Of a stretch of 64,000 nt of DNA, positions 1 through 12,299 are shown piece by piece (the first letter of the stretch is position 1; each line of letters starts with the position of its first letter). The notes beneath the pieces are model-generated. The model had not been told where the DNA came from. It saw only the letters and a list, made by a program, of their open reading frames with translations, and did no database searches. This stretch comes from Corynespora cassiicola. Taxonomy: Eukaryota; Ascomycota; Dothideomycetes; Pleosporales; Corynesporascaceae. The position numbers and the translations under genes are program-made. The stretch covers positions 4,340,001-4,404,000 of the forward strand of contig JAEUWY010000002.1 of NCBI GenBank assembly GCA_022059125.1, read 5' to 3'.

Positions 1-2
1 TC

Positions 3-797
3 GTAACCTCGACAAACACCCTCCTCGACAAGAATCCCTCCCTCCTCCGCACCCTCCCCACGGGCGCCACCCTGACCGCAACCCACCAACTCACCGCCCG
101 CGGCCGCGGCTCAAACGTTTGGCTCGCGCCCCCCGGAGCCCTAATGTACAGCACGGTCCTCCACCACCCCTTCACGCTCACGCAGTCCGCACCCGTAGTC
201 TTCATCCAGTACGTCGCCGCCCTCGCCATCGTGCGCGGGATCCGCAACTACGCCCCCGGCTACGACGCCCTGCCCGTGCGCCTCAAATGGCCAAACGACA
301 TCTACGCCCGCCTCCCCGGCTCCCCCGCCAACCCCCTCGTCAAGATTGGCGGCATCCTCGTCAATACGAGCTACGCCGGCGGCGCCTACGACCTCGTCTG
401 CGGCATCGGGCTCAACCTCGCAAACCCCCTCCCCACCACGAGCCTCAATCTGTTGGCCGCGTCCGCGTCCCCCGCCCTCAAGCCCCTCACGTACGAAAAG
501 CTGCTCGCCTCCATCTTGGCAGAGTTCGAGGCGCTGTATGCGAGTTTCTGTCGCACCGGGTGGAGCAGGGAGCTCGAGGAGGAGTACTATGACGCGTGGC
601 TGCATTCGGGGCAGGTTGTTACGCTGGAGACGCATGATGGGATGAAGGCGCGGGTGAAGGGGATTACGAGGGATTGGGGGTTGTTGTTGGCCGAGGAGTT
701 GGGGTGGGAGGACCGGCCTACGGGGCGGATGGTGAGTTTGCAGAGTGATAGCAATAGCTTTGATTTTTTCAAGGGGTTGGTTAAGAGGAAGGTTTAG
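3..797 (+). CDS. BPL1: Biotin-protein ligase, C-terminal part (gene cut by window start)
   Basis: This enzyme makes biotinyl-AMP and attaches biotin to the lysine of carboxylase biotin domains. The frame is already open at base 3, so the 5' part of the gene lies outside the window; about 264 codons are visible. Seen: the biotin/ATP loop GRGRGSNVWLAPPG near the start, then KWPNDI, KIGGILVNT and a GIGLNL segment. This is the order found in the BirA/LplA catalytic domain. The small C-terminal domain follows and ends at TAG 795-797. Fungal holoenzymes are about 650-700 residues with a long N-terminal region, which would be upstream. Its substrates would include the biotin carboxylase encoded at 55507-57961. 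Identification is firm; the gene's 5' limit is unknown. Confidence 0.9.
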   Translation, partial: VTSTNTLLDKNPSLLRTLPTGATLTATHQLTARGRGSNVWLAPPGALMYSTVLHHPFTLTQSAPVVFIQYVAALAIVRGIRNYAPGYDALPVRLKWPNDIYARLPGSPANPLVKIGGILVNTSYAGGAYDLVCGIGLNLANPLPTTSLNLLAASASPALKPLTYEKLLASILAEFEALYASFCRTGWSRELEEEYYDAWLHSGQVVTLETHDGMKARVKGITRDWGLLLAEELGWEDRPTGRMVSLQSDSNSFDFFKGLVKRKV

Positions 798-1273
798 GGC
801 TAAGAGACTGGGAGGTAGACGGCTCTCTTTCTCTTTTTCTCTCTGTCTCAACAAAAGGAAAAGGAAAAGGGGTAGAATGTACTATTTGCGCTCGTATCGC
901 TAGTATCGCATCATCGAAGACATGTATTCATGGTTTTCTTCTATAGCCATGGCGTATGCAAAACTGCTGCGACATCCAGTACATGACAAGACGCATTGCA
1001 CGTCCCACAAACCGAAGAGGTACATTAAAGGTGCTATTAGGAGCCAGGCTGACGACCTACGCATCCCTCGAGACAAGTATCCAAGCGTGTGTTCCATGCC
1101 TACAATTCAAATGGATGCCAAGAACCCCTTTCCCTTCATTACAATCCGCCTGAACGTGAGGCGTCTCTTGGGGTATCCCATGCCCTTGACCTAGATATTA
1201 AAATCAGTACTCAAATCACCAAACCCATGTTGACGAAGGCGGAAGGGGAGTTATGTGCTTGTCCCTTGCCCGC
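798..1273. other. Intergenic gap between convergent genes
   Basis: This stretch is 3' flanking sequence of the biotin-protein ligase (+) and the Kes1-like gene (-), which converge. I see short open frames only, none with a recognisable domain, and no RNA gene. Confidence 0.6.
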
Positions 1274-2771
1274 TCATGGTTTGACCTCCTCCTTGACGGG
1301 AGACTGGATGTCCCCGTGGAAGGGAGGCTTAGCCTGACTCGCCTTGTCTTGGTCAAAGATCCAGACGCCGTTGGTCAAGCTATCGTTGACCTGCTCGCCA
1401 ATCTTCTCGGCCAGCCTCTCGAAGAGCGGGAATTTGTCTGTGCGCGTGAAGAAGCGGCGCTCCCACTCGCGGCCCTCCTCCTTCTCCTGCTTGCGCATTT
1501 CGCGCTGGCGGTTCTCGATGATGGACTTTTCATACGACGTCGTGTCCATGTCGCCCTTGAGGATGGCATCGGCCACCTTCTTCCAGGCCTTGCGTGTCTC
1601 CATGTCATCCTGGTCCTCGAGCTCGGGAATGGTGAGAGGCGTGACCTTGGTCACCTTGGGGTCGTACGTGTCCACCACCTTCTTAGTCTTGGCGTCCTTG
1701 ACCGTGAACGAGTCGGTCCACTGTCCATCGACCGTGTATACGGGCTCTTTCTCCTTGCCCTCTGGGTACAGAATGGCGGAAAATGTGTTCTTCTTGCCCG
1801 ACAGCCAGCCCTTGCCACTGTAGTCAATCTTTGCAGTGTAGCCTGAGCTGGACTGGATGTAGGAGCAGCGGTTCAGCTCAACGTAGGGCGAGCCTGTGAT
1901 CAGGCCCTCAATGTGGAGAGAGGGTAGGGTGATGAGATAGTCCTCGTCGAACTCATCAATGTGCAAAATCGCGTGACCGATTTGCTGCGCGAGTCAGTCG
2001 CCGAGTACAAGGAGCGATGCGCCGAACCAACCTTAACATTGATGGTGCGGGAAAAGGACGCCTTTTGCGCGTTATATCCCTGCAGGCGAATGCCCGCCTT
2101 CGCATTCCAAATGCAATATGCCGTGACGGGAGGGTGGTGGCTGGCGGGTGTCAGTCCGCCACTAGGACGTGGGGCAACGGGGCTGTCCTACCTGACTTGC
2201 TCGCTCACCAGCTGCGTGGTGCCAGCCTCGTCTTCCCACCTGCCCAGGAACAGCTCACCCAGGAAGGGGTTCAGGGGCTTCTTCTCGCTGCCCAGCTTTT
2301 CGCTGCGACTGGCATACTGCTGCTTGAGGGTGCTCAAAAACCACTTCAACACCAGCACAGCGCGCTTAGCGGGGTCTTTCTCGGCGGCGGGAGCGACGAA
2401 AACGGAGGGGTGCTCTGCCCAGTAGGACGAGAACTCGACGAGGGAGGTCGTGGAGAGAATAAAGGGCGGCGCCGTCATGGACGACAGGTCGCCATTGAAG
2501 GAGGCGATTGACTGGTGTCGAGGTCAGCCCAAGCTCGTGTTGACGGTATTTTCCCCCTCTTGTTTCGTAGATGGTTCCCTGCTGTGGTGTTTGCTCCCCT
2601 TCGTGCCCTGAAATATTCTCTGGGGCCACATTTCTGCTGTCGTGCTCGGTGGCATTTGCGACGGTCCGCGATCGGAGCTGGAGGGCAGCAAAGACGTACC
2701 TTGAGAAAGCTGGACCACGACCCCCGTGCCTGGGGTGGCACTTCGGCGCCCTCTTTACCGCTCGCGCTCAT
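1274..2771 (-). CDS. KES1: Oxysterol-binding protein, Kes1/Osh4-like
   Basis: Lipid-transfer protein that binds ergosterol or PI4P in its barrel and exchanges them between ER, Golgi and plasma membrane. Four exons on the minus strand: 2771-2700, 2511-2192, 2140-2032 and 1984-1274, giving 403 residues. The junctions are in phase and restore the family fingerprint EQVSHHPP across intron 2 (serine codon split AG/C). Other family stretches are [16 protein letters not shown] at the N-terminus, [10 protein letters not shown], and [12 protein letters not shown]. The length matches the short OSBP class (yeast Kes1 434 residues) with no PH domain. The C-terminal third is a charged helical stretch rich in Arg and Glu. 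The start at 2771 is the only ATG giving the conserved N-terminus. Confidence 0.92.
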
Positions 2772-3510
2772 GTCTGCGTGTAGGAATGGGAAGGGCTAGG
2801 GGTGGGTTAGGGCTAAGGGGAGGGCAGGAGTGCAGAGAACAAGACGGTATGTGTAGAGGGATGGTCGAGGGCGGGGAGAACAAGAAATTGTGGGTCATTC
2901 TGTTATTGCGACGGTTGAACGCGCGTGTGGCTGTGTCGCTTCTCAGCGTAGAGACGTCATTGCTCCAAAGGCATAGCATGGCGCCCTAGCGGCCTGGCGG
3001 GTCTCGTTGCCTTGTCGATGCAGTCATGACGCCCGTCGCGCGCTGCCAGAGTCGCTTCGGTGGGCGTATCAGATGCGCCGTCTGTCTCGGTCCCGGGTGC
3101 TTGATGTTGGCGGCGTTGGGTCATGCGGTTCCGACAGCCGTCAAGGGCTTCCGTGTGGTCAATGTCGAGATTCCGTGCCTGGATCACATTTGTGGCGCAT
3201 GTGGCGTTCTGGTCCATGCGCTCTCTACCATGATACAACAGGCACACCTGAATCATTCAATGTCTTGTTATTCCCACATCGTCCATGGCAGCATGACTGT
3301 AGCGTCAGTAGAACACTCGCACCGAATAGCATCATCGTGGGGGGGGCAACACAGTCTCAACACGGGAAGTGAATGAAGTCTATTAAATTTAATTTTCCAC
3401 ATCTCCTACTACGCTTCGATAATCCTTCCATGCGGGGTCGTAACTCATGATACTATATGCACACCACTCTGGTAGCAGCCATCCACAACTACAGGGAAAA
3501 CGTGGTCCGC
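2772..3510. other. Intergenic gap: Kes1 promoter and phosphoglucomutase 3' flank
   Basis: Both neighbours are on the minus strand. The part next to 2771 should hold the Kes1 promoter, and the part next to 3511 the phosphoglucomutase 3' UTR. The overlapping frames between about 2957 and 3376 show no domain and no family resemblance. I see no RNA gene. Confidence 0.6.
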
Positions 3511-5490
<1,980 letters not shown>

Positions 5491-6100
5491 GATGAATGCA
5501 GTATGAGGCTTCGGTGGAAAGAGAGGGGAATTGGGTGAGGAGGGATAGCTGGCGAGCACCGCAGCGACTTTTTGAGCTCCTGGCGAGGGGCAACAGGCTC
5601 CCCACCTCAAGCGGGATGACGCTGTCAATGCGCTGCGCTCGAGCCACTAGTGTGCCGCTTGGGGTAGGGGCTCGCCACGATCTGCGCACTACCCTTCACC
5701 TCGCGCTCAATATCGTCTGGTCCCCCGAAAAACAAATACTGCGACCCTCAACAACATCGGCATCTCCACGACAACGTGCCATGGCCGCCCTACTGCGCTG
5801 GTCTAGACAAGCCTATGCAATCGCCCCCCGATGACCGGCGCAGGAAGGTCGAGCGACTATCCGCTCCTACACGGTCCAGGGTCCCCCCGGCCCGGCCTGC
5901 ACATCACAAGGACCACGACGGTCAACTCTTGAGGCTGCCAATTTGCATATATTCTCCGCTCGTCCAACAAGCCCACTAACCGTCTTATCCGCCGAGCATC
6001 CTCGCCCTTTTCCCTGCTCTTCTGTTCTCCACCCCGGCCACGCTTTCTTTTCCGCCCGCGGTTCCACCCCCATCGTTGTTGTCTAGCACCTACACCGCCC
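5491..6100. promoter_or_regulatory. Divergent promoter region, phosphoglucomutase / Asteroid-like gene
   Basis: The two flanking genes start in opposite directions from this 610-base interval, so both promoters must lie here. The side next to 6101 is pyrimidine-rich with many CTCTTC/TTTTCC runs, as is common upstream of fungal start codons. No gene is supported inside. Confidence 0.6.
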
Positions 6101-8105
6101 ATGGGCATCCCAACATTGGCCAGGCGCCTTGAGCCGTACGCCACAAAGTACTCTCCCCAGGACCTCAACGGGTACACCGCCATTATCGATGGCCCCTCGC
6201 TCGCCTACCACGCCCACAAACTCGCCCTCGCTGCTGGGGCCAGCACAGGGCGCATCCCGTCCTATGCTGACATCAACCATGAGGCCATTCGCTGGCTGAA
6301 GTCGCTCGAGGACCTCAATATCAGAGTGTGAGTGATGGGTTGGTCTCTTTTTTGCTTCTTCACCGTGCGCCGTATCAACTCCTCGCTTGGCATGCAGGGC
6401 CGTTGCCAATGTGGATCTGGGTCCCTCGGCAGCCAGTGACGCGTCTACACTTGGTTCCTGTGATGGACCCCTTCCTTAGTCGGTCCTACTATTCTTAGTT
6501 TTGCAATATCTGGTCGATTGCACCTTTTTTTGTTGGCGAAGCGATCCGACCATGTTCGCCTCGGCTGGTCTGCGCCGAGTATGCGGAACGCATGCATGGC
6601 ACATTTATCAAGAAGATCCTCGCTGATCGATTGCTTGCAGGTCTGCCATATTGTTCGATGGGGCTCTCCCGGACTCCAAAAAGAGCGAGAGAAGCGCAAG
6701 GCTTGATCGATATGTCAGGCAGATGACGACCTTCAAGTCGTTTCATCCCGCCGGCTCCTGTCCGATTCCTCGAGAACTTGGGACTGCCATTTATGCATTC
6801 CTGGCGCCATCTCTGAGAGAGGCGCTCTCCGAGACCAACTACGCGCAGATCACACGCGTGGTGCCAGGCGAAGCTGATGATTGGTGCCCCCTGTACGCGA
6901 ACGACAATCCTCGCTCCGTAGTCTTTAGCAGCGACACGGACTTGCTTCTATATGAATACCCGCCAGAGTTTCTGGTCGTCTTCTTCAGAGATCTGGATCT
7001 GGCTACCGAGTTCAAGGGATATTGCCCCAAGGATATTTGCAATAGATTGGCTGTACGCAGCTTGGTCCCGCTGGCCTTTGCCATAACCCAGGAGCCTTAT
7101 AATTCGCTGACGGAGAATGTCCTTGAGGCTGCAAATATTGATGTCGAGTCAGATCAATATTTGGACTTTAGCAAGCGCTATATGGGCATCAGGCCCTCGA
7201 CTCCGTCCCATATCGCCCGGAACTTCACGCTGCGAGCAGCACTGCAGCAGCTCGATGTTAGAGTCTCCGAGTTTGTCCACCAGTCCTTAAACTATGCATC
7301 GACGCCTACCGTCTATCTGCCTCTGCTCTTGGAAGATCCGAATCAGGCATCGGCCTGGAACATGGGCCAGGATATTCGGGTTCTGGCATATTCGATCCTT
7401 CCAGCAGACAGTGTAGTCGTGCAAGAACACAAACGCAAAGCGCAATCCATTGCCATCCAAGACATCAAAATCTACACCCCCGACGAAACAGTTTCAGGTG
7501 TGGTAGAGCTCGCACACGATGTCCGGACCTGGAAGCAATGGACTGCCAAAAAGCAAGTGGCCAAAAGCCACGTCTGGGCACTCTTTGCCGCGAGCATGGT
7601 CTTGGTCGATCTGAAGCGACCACCCCTCATGTCACTAATAACGCGCGTACTGAACAGCGACTACGACAACAGCTGGGATTTCATCCACCTCTCTGCACGC
7701 GTCCAGTCCATTCTCTACTCACTACGCTTCTTCGACCAATGCGCAAGCATCTGGCTCGCTCACAATGACCACGATACCACCGACTTGCGTGACGTGATAT
7801 TCGAGCTCCACCGTGATCTCGAGAGTCTCCCCTCGCTGAGCAAGATTGCCGCGGTGCCGGGCCAAAAGAAGCAGGCCCAGGGTGACGATGAGACGCTCAA
7901 GGCGATTGTGGGCGAGGCGTACAAGGCCGCGGGCATCGCGCCGCCCGAGGAGCAGAGGCCGCCGAAGCCAAAGAAGCAGACTCTCAAGGCTGCTAAACCA
8001 CTGACCAAGGAGGAGAAGGAGCAGCAGCGAAAGGAGCGCAGGAGACAGGAAAACATTTCCCGTCAGCACGTCAGCAACATGTTTGCTGTGCTCGGCCAGG
8101 GCTAG
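6101..8105 (+). CDS. Asteroid-domain (XPG/FEN1-like) protein
   Basis: Member of the Asteroid branch of the XPG/FEN1 nuclease superfamily; its cellular role is poorly defined. Two exons, 6101-6327 and 6641-8105, give 563 residues. The N-terminus MGIPTLARRLEPYA and the following TAIIDGPSLAYHAH match the XPG N-domain. The XPG-I region appears as VVPGEADDWC and VVFSSDTDLLLY, where nucleases usually have EAEA and SDD(M/S)D; several acidic metal ligands therefore look altered and catalysis is doubtful. The C-terminal part is Asteroid-specific, with a lysine/glutamate-rich stretch and a terminal MFAVLGQG. The exon 1 donor is GTGAGT and the acceptor TTGCAG, and the phase is preserved. The 313-base intron is long for this region. 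Confidence 0.8.
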
Positions 8106-8746
8106 CCCATTCGTTGACACTTGACTTGTAACTAACGTGTAGTCTTGCGTGTACATTCTGCGTTGATTTTCTGGGGGGGTGGGGTGGGCAAAACAAAAAG
8201 GGTCAATCGTTTTTTGGTCTGGACTTGTGCAATTGGAACTTGATATCATGACAGGAAAAATCGAAAAGAAGATATTTGAACCGTAAACACATATTCGACA
8301 TTACAATAAGGCCTATATCCTACAGCGTATCGCGAGGGGTGCGGCCAGACAAGACAGAAGCAGCATGATATCTGAATTTCACTCCTTCCCTCCCTCCCAT
8401 CCCTTCCATCCTTTCCACTCCCTCCCTGGGTATCCCAGAGCCAATCAGCCCGCTCGCCCACCAGAGAAAAAAAAGGAAAAAGAATTCCCTCCTCCCAAAA
8501 AACGAGAAAAAGAAGATGATGAATATTCCAGAGGAAGAGTCAACCGTGAAGATTTTTGGGAAAAACTCCACCCTATGGTGCCGGTATTTACGTTTGTCGA
8601 AGATGGTGAAGAAGAAGAAGAAGAAGAAGAAGAAAGAAGGAAGGGGAAGCTTCGTAGGTAGTCGTCATGGTCGTGTGAGTGGAGGTACAAACAGCTGTCC
8701 AGCTAGGGAGCTAAAACAGCTAGATAGCAATCCAAACCCTCCCGCC
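8106..8746. other. Convergent intergenic gap with GAA microsatellite
   Basis: This holds the 3' flanks of two convergent genes. It contains a purine-rich run including about ten GAA units near 8604-8640 and A-rich tracts near 8465-8515. Long open frames through the repeat are low-complexity and not credible as genes. Confidence 0.6.
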
Positions 8747-9499
8747 TCACATGTTCTCCTTGAAGATACTCCTCCTACTCTCCGTAGGGCTATTCTCCAC
8801 GCTATTCACGCTACCCGGCTTCTTATGCGCCCTGGGCGCCGACGCCGAAGCCGCACCGCCGTAGCTCGTATCCTGCCCGTGGTCGAGGGGCCTAGGACTC
8901 ACGCCGCGCAAACTCGTGGCCGCATGCTCATCGCCGAACGGATTGTCCCTAGCAGCAGCCGAAGGCGCAAGCCCATCATTATGCTCGTCGTACTCGCGCG
9001 TGCGACTCCGCCCACGCTCCGGCTCGTGGTGAGCTCCCGCGAACCCGGGACTGGGCGCGCCATACGACGTCGACGCAGCGTAGGGATTCGCGCCCTGGGA
9101 CTGCGGAGCGTGGAGCCCGAGCTCCTGCTCCTCGTAGTAGGCCTCGTTCCCGACGCGCGCATCCCACGCCTCGTCCGGGTCGAAGCGATTCCCCACGCCG
9201 CCGCGGCCGCGCGCGTACCCGCCGGCGGGGGCATTCGCATTCTCCTCGTAGGCACCCGTGGCGTGGCGATTGTTGCGGTTCTTGAACTTGTGGATCTGGG
9301 CGTCGAACCAGCCCTTGAGGCCGGTGGGCGCGGGGCCGGGGTAGTTTGGCGCGGGCGCGGAGGAGCGGGCGAAGGGGTTGAGGGAGGGGGGTGGGAGGCC
9401 GAGTTTGTTGGCGCGGCGGCGGGACCAGAGGACCCAGCCGCCGTAGCCGCCGCCGACGGCGAGGATGAGGATGATGAGGAAGACCCAGCCGCCGTTCAT
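8747..9499 (-). CDS. Single-pass membrane protein of a conserved fungal family (function unknown)
   Basis: One exon, 250 residues. Residues about 5-26 form a hydrophobic, glycine-rich membrane segment right at the N-terminus, followed by a basic stop (WSRRRANK), so it is probably a type III or signal-anchor protein with a cytosolic tail. The tail has a tryptophan-containing segment GLKGWFDAQIHKFKNR and an acidic motif DPDEAWDARVGNEAYYEEQ, then a low-complexity Ser/Pro/Ala region. Similar fungal proteins are often labelled 'acid phosphatase-like', but I see no phosphatase motif, so no function is claimed. The region is GC-rich. The start is the only ATG that places the membrane segment at the N-terminus. 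Confidence 0.75.
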   Translation of the reverse strand: MNGGWVFLIILILAVGGGYGGWVLWSRRRANKLGLPPPSLNPFARSSAPAPNYPGPAPTGLKGWFDAQIHKFKNRNNRHATGAYEENANAPAGGYARGRGGVGNRFDPDEAWDARVGNEAYYEEQELGLHAPQSQGANPYAASTSYGAPSPGFAGAHHEPERGRSRTREYDEHNDGLAPSAAARDNPFGDEHAATSLRGVSPRPLDHGQDTSYGGAASASAPRAHKKPGSVNSVENSPTESRRSIFKENM

Positions 9500-10360
9500 G
9501 GTGATGGTGGTGATGGTGGTCGAGGCCGAGAGGTGTCACTGTTCCGGGGGGTGTGGGAGGTGTCGCGCATGCGGCGGGCCGTGGGCGGGTGCGGAAGGCT
9601 ACGGTTGCGCGGCGATGCGAGGTGTGAGTGGTGGTGGAGGTGGAGGCGGAGAGGCGAGGCGAGGCGAGGTGAGTAGCAGGTGTAAATGCGGGCGGTGCGG
9701 AGAGGTGATGGCACGACAGTGGGACGTGGAGCGGAAAAATTGGAGGGAGGACAGTCGGGGCGGACGCTGCGGAGGGCTTGCACAGAGTGGCGGCGCAGGG
9801 AAGCGTGTGAATGGGATCCAGGCTGCTTGCTGGAGCTGCGCAGCCGGCTGAGCTGGGTAGCTCGATGGGCCAAGGGACCGTTCGGGATGACGTAAGGCTG
9901 GGGTCGTGTGCTGACGAGCGCTGTCTGCAAACCACAGCTGGCGTCCCCCTCAATCGCACGACGCGCCTCAGGGAGATTGGAGGATCAATTGGGCTCGCGG
10001 CACTCGCAGTGGTTTTTTCCTCTGCGGCGCACAATAGGGACGCCTTTGTTTTCGCGCTCGGGGGGAGCTGTTGCGGCTGTTTCTAAACTTGGCGGCACAT
10101 TGGGTTTAGCGCGCCGATACAGTGGGCCGCAATAATCGCGGCCAATCAGAGCCCGGTCGGGGCATGCATATGCCAGTCGCGGCATGCCATATTTATCGTG
10201 ACCCGTGAGCGTTTGATCGTCCTGGGCGACAACCTGACATCTTCTCTCTCAGGTACCGACCGAGTCGAGTCAAGCCGCCGCAGTCGCCGTCGCCGCACAT
10301 CAACCGCTCCGCCTCTAGTCCCACGGTAGCGCAGCCGTCGACTCGCCTTGCGCTGCTGCC
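9500..10360. promoter_or_regulatory. Divergent promoter region
   Basis: The interval lies between the divergent membrane-protein gene (-) and the DAG-kinase-like gene (+). Near 10140-10200 there is a CCAAT box (GCCAATCAG), paired GGCATGC repeats and an AT-rich CATATTTATC stretch. These are plausible core-promoter elements for the plus-strand gene. The GC-rich frames between 9500 and 10000 have no family resemblance. Confidence 0.5.
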
Positions 10361-11644
10361 ATGGCCGAGTCATCCACGTTTCATTTCAGGAACGACAGGG
10401 AAGAGGACCAGACAATCGATAAAAGAGACCTCGTCGCTGCCCTTCCTAGCCCTGACGGGGCCTCTTCGGTCATTGTGTACGTGGAGCATAGCAAGGAAGA
10501 CCAAGCGGCGCCTCCGAAGATAAAAGTCATCAAGGGACAGTCCGCCTCTACTTCGCCCTGGGTTGGCAGCAGCGACGTGGAAACGCACATCATCATCTCG
10601 ACCAAGTCTGGTACCGAGAAAGCTCCCGACTTCTACGAGGATGCCGTGAAGCCTGCACTAGCTACCCTTTTCCCCAAGGGCCATGAAAACTTCCTGCTCC
10701 ACCACACCACGTCCACCGAGTCCATCCTCGATCTCACCCATGATGTCTTTTTCCCTACTGCGAATGCTGGGCTGAGTCTGCGTATCATCTTGCTGTCTGG
10801 AGATGGCGGCGTCATTGACCTGGTCAACGGCTTGCTGGCCAGCCCGGCCTCGTCCCAGTACAAACCCCCTCAGGTTGTACTTCTGCCGCTCGGCACGGCA
10901 AATGCCCTATACCACTCTGTGACTGCCGGAAACGACAACACATGGGGCCTCAGTGCCCTGGTCGGAGATATGGGCCACTCCTTGCCCATCTTCACAGCAA
11001 GGTTTTCTCCCGGAGCCCGCCTGCTGGTCGATGAGGCACGGAAAGAGGAAGAGCTTCCCGTGGACGACCAGACGCAGTACCCGTCCCTCCACGGCGCCGT
11101 GGTGTGCAGCTGGGGCTTCCATGCGTCCCTCGTTGGCGACAGCGACACCGCCGAGTACCGAAAGTTTGGCATTGAGAGGTTCCAGATGGCCGCGAAGGCG
11201 CTTTTGCACCCAGACGATGGCTCCCCGCCGCACCCTTACAAGGCAAAGGTTTCCGTTCTCAGGGGAGATGACTGGGTCCCCATCGAGGACGAAGAGCACA
11301 TGTACGTCCTGGCAACGACCGTGTCCAACCTCGAAAAGACGTTTAAGATTTCGCCTGCCACAAAGCCGCTAGATGGCAGCCTTCGTCTTGTGCGATTCGG
11401 CCCCACCGACGGCGATGGAGTAATGAAGATCATGACTCTGGCGTACCAAAATGGAAAGCACGTCGAGGATCCAGCAGTTCTCTACGACGAGATTGATGGG
11501 CTGCGGATCGAGTTTCAGGGCAAGGAGAAGGATGCAAAGTGGCGTCGGATCTGCATCGATGGGAAGATCATCAGGGTCGAGGAAGATGGATGGGTCGAGC
11601 TGAGGAAGCAACCTCGACGCGTTTTGGATGTGGTCCTAGGTTGA
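10361..11644 (+). CDS. Diacylglycerol kinase / sphingosine kinase-like protein
   Basis: A single exon encodes 427 residues with a DAGK catalytic domain. Visible motifs are the nucleotide-binding LLSGDGGVIDLVNGLL (about residues 145-160) and VVLLPLGTANALYHS (about 177-191), the GGDG..N and P.GT.N signatures of this kinase superfamily. Here the first reads GDGG instead of GGDGT. The C-terminal half (SLHGAVVCSWGFHASLVGDSD, then LDGSLRLVRFG and DGKIIRVEEDGWVEL) corresponds to the second beta-sandwich domain. The lipid substrate cannot be told from the sequence. There is no membrane segment or signal peptide, so it is probably cytosolic or peripheral. The start ATG lies just after a pyrimidine-rich leader. 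Confidence 0.8.
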   Translation: MAESSTFHFRNDREEDQTIDKRDLVAALPSPDGASSVIVYVEHSKEDQAAPPKIKVIKGQSASTSPWVGSSDVETHIIISTKSGTEKAPDFYEDAVKPALATLFPKGHENFLLHHTTSTESILDLTHDVFFPTANAGLSLRIILLSGDGGVIDLVNGLLASPASSQYKPPQVVLLPLGTANALYHSVTAGNDNTWGLSALVGDMGHSLPIFTARFSPGARLLVDEARKEEELPVDDQTQYPSLHGAVVCSWGFHASLVGDSDTAEYRKFGIERFQMAAKALLHPDDGSPPHPYKAKVSVLRGDDWVPIEDEEHMYVLATTVSNLEKTFKISPATKPLDGSLRLVRFGPTDGDGVMKIMTLAYQNGKHVEDPAVLYDEIDGLRIEFQGKEKDAKWRRICIDGKIIRVEEDGWVELRKQPRRVLDVVLG

Positions 11645-12299
11645 GGATAGGTCGTTCTACTTGGATTGTAAGAAATCTATGGTGTTGGCGGTTATCTAGA
11701 CGAGGTATGGCCATGCAAATACTTGAACATAGAGGGCAGGCCTGCGAGACACAGATGTCGCCTCAATGCCTCGATTGGGTACGAAATAGATAGGCATCTA
11801 GTCACCTTTCCATATTACCACCAAGTTCACTCCATCTACATCCCCAAAATCGCGTGCAGACCTTTTCCCATCCCGTACCCCGCTTTCCCACCCGCCAGCC
11901 TTCTCCCAGCAAAGCGCCACCTGAGCCCTCCTCCACCGGCACCCTGCCATAATAAGACAAATGCCTGCAACCTTCCCCATTTGCATCATTCTATTCCCAC
12001 CCGCGTTAGCCGTCGGGTGTTGTAAGCTCTCAGCCCTCTCTCATCCAATCAGCCCCCTCGCTCCCCTCATCGCGCGCACTCCGCACCCACGCCCACACCA
12101 CTATTTAACCCATCCCCCCTCCACGCCCCCCTTCAATTCCCTTCCACCCATCAGATACTTTTCCTCCCTAATTTTTTCCCCTCGCATCCCAAGTCTTTGC
12201 AGGGCATTCTGACGACTTTGCCTTTTACCCCTTTTTCCTTACCTAAGCAACCCGCCCTCACGCTCACACTCACGCTCGAGCGTACCTTGTGCCCAAGCC
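11645..12299. promoter_or_regulatory. Promoter region of the reductase gene: CCAAT and TATTTAA boxes
   Basis: This 655-base gap lies between two plus-strand genes. A CCAAT box is at 12045-12049, a TATA-like TATTTAA at 12102-12108, and long C/T-rich tracts run to the ATG at 12300. The spacing of about 190 bases from the TATA-like box to the start codon is ordinary for fungi. No gene is seen. Confidence 0.55.

Noticed and set aside
141..854. 237-codon open frame on the minus strand across the biotin-protein ligase
   Set aside because: It is antisense to a gene with clear catalytic motifs, and its Arg/Pro-rich composition is a shadow of GC-rich codons.
8516..9676. 386-codon plus-strand frame opposite the membrane-protein gene
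   Set aside because: It starts in the GAA microsatellite, is Arg/Gly-rich, and has no domain. The minus-strand gene has a membrane segment and family motifs.
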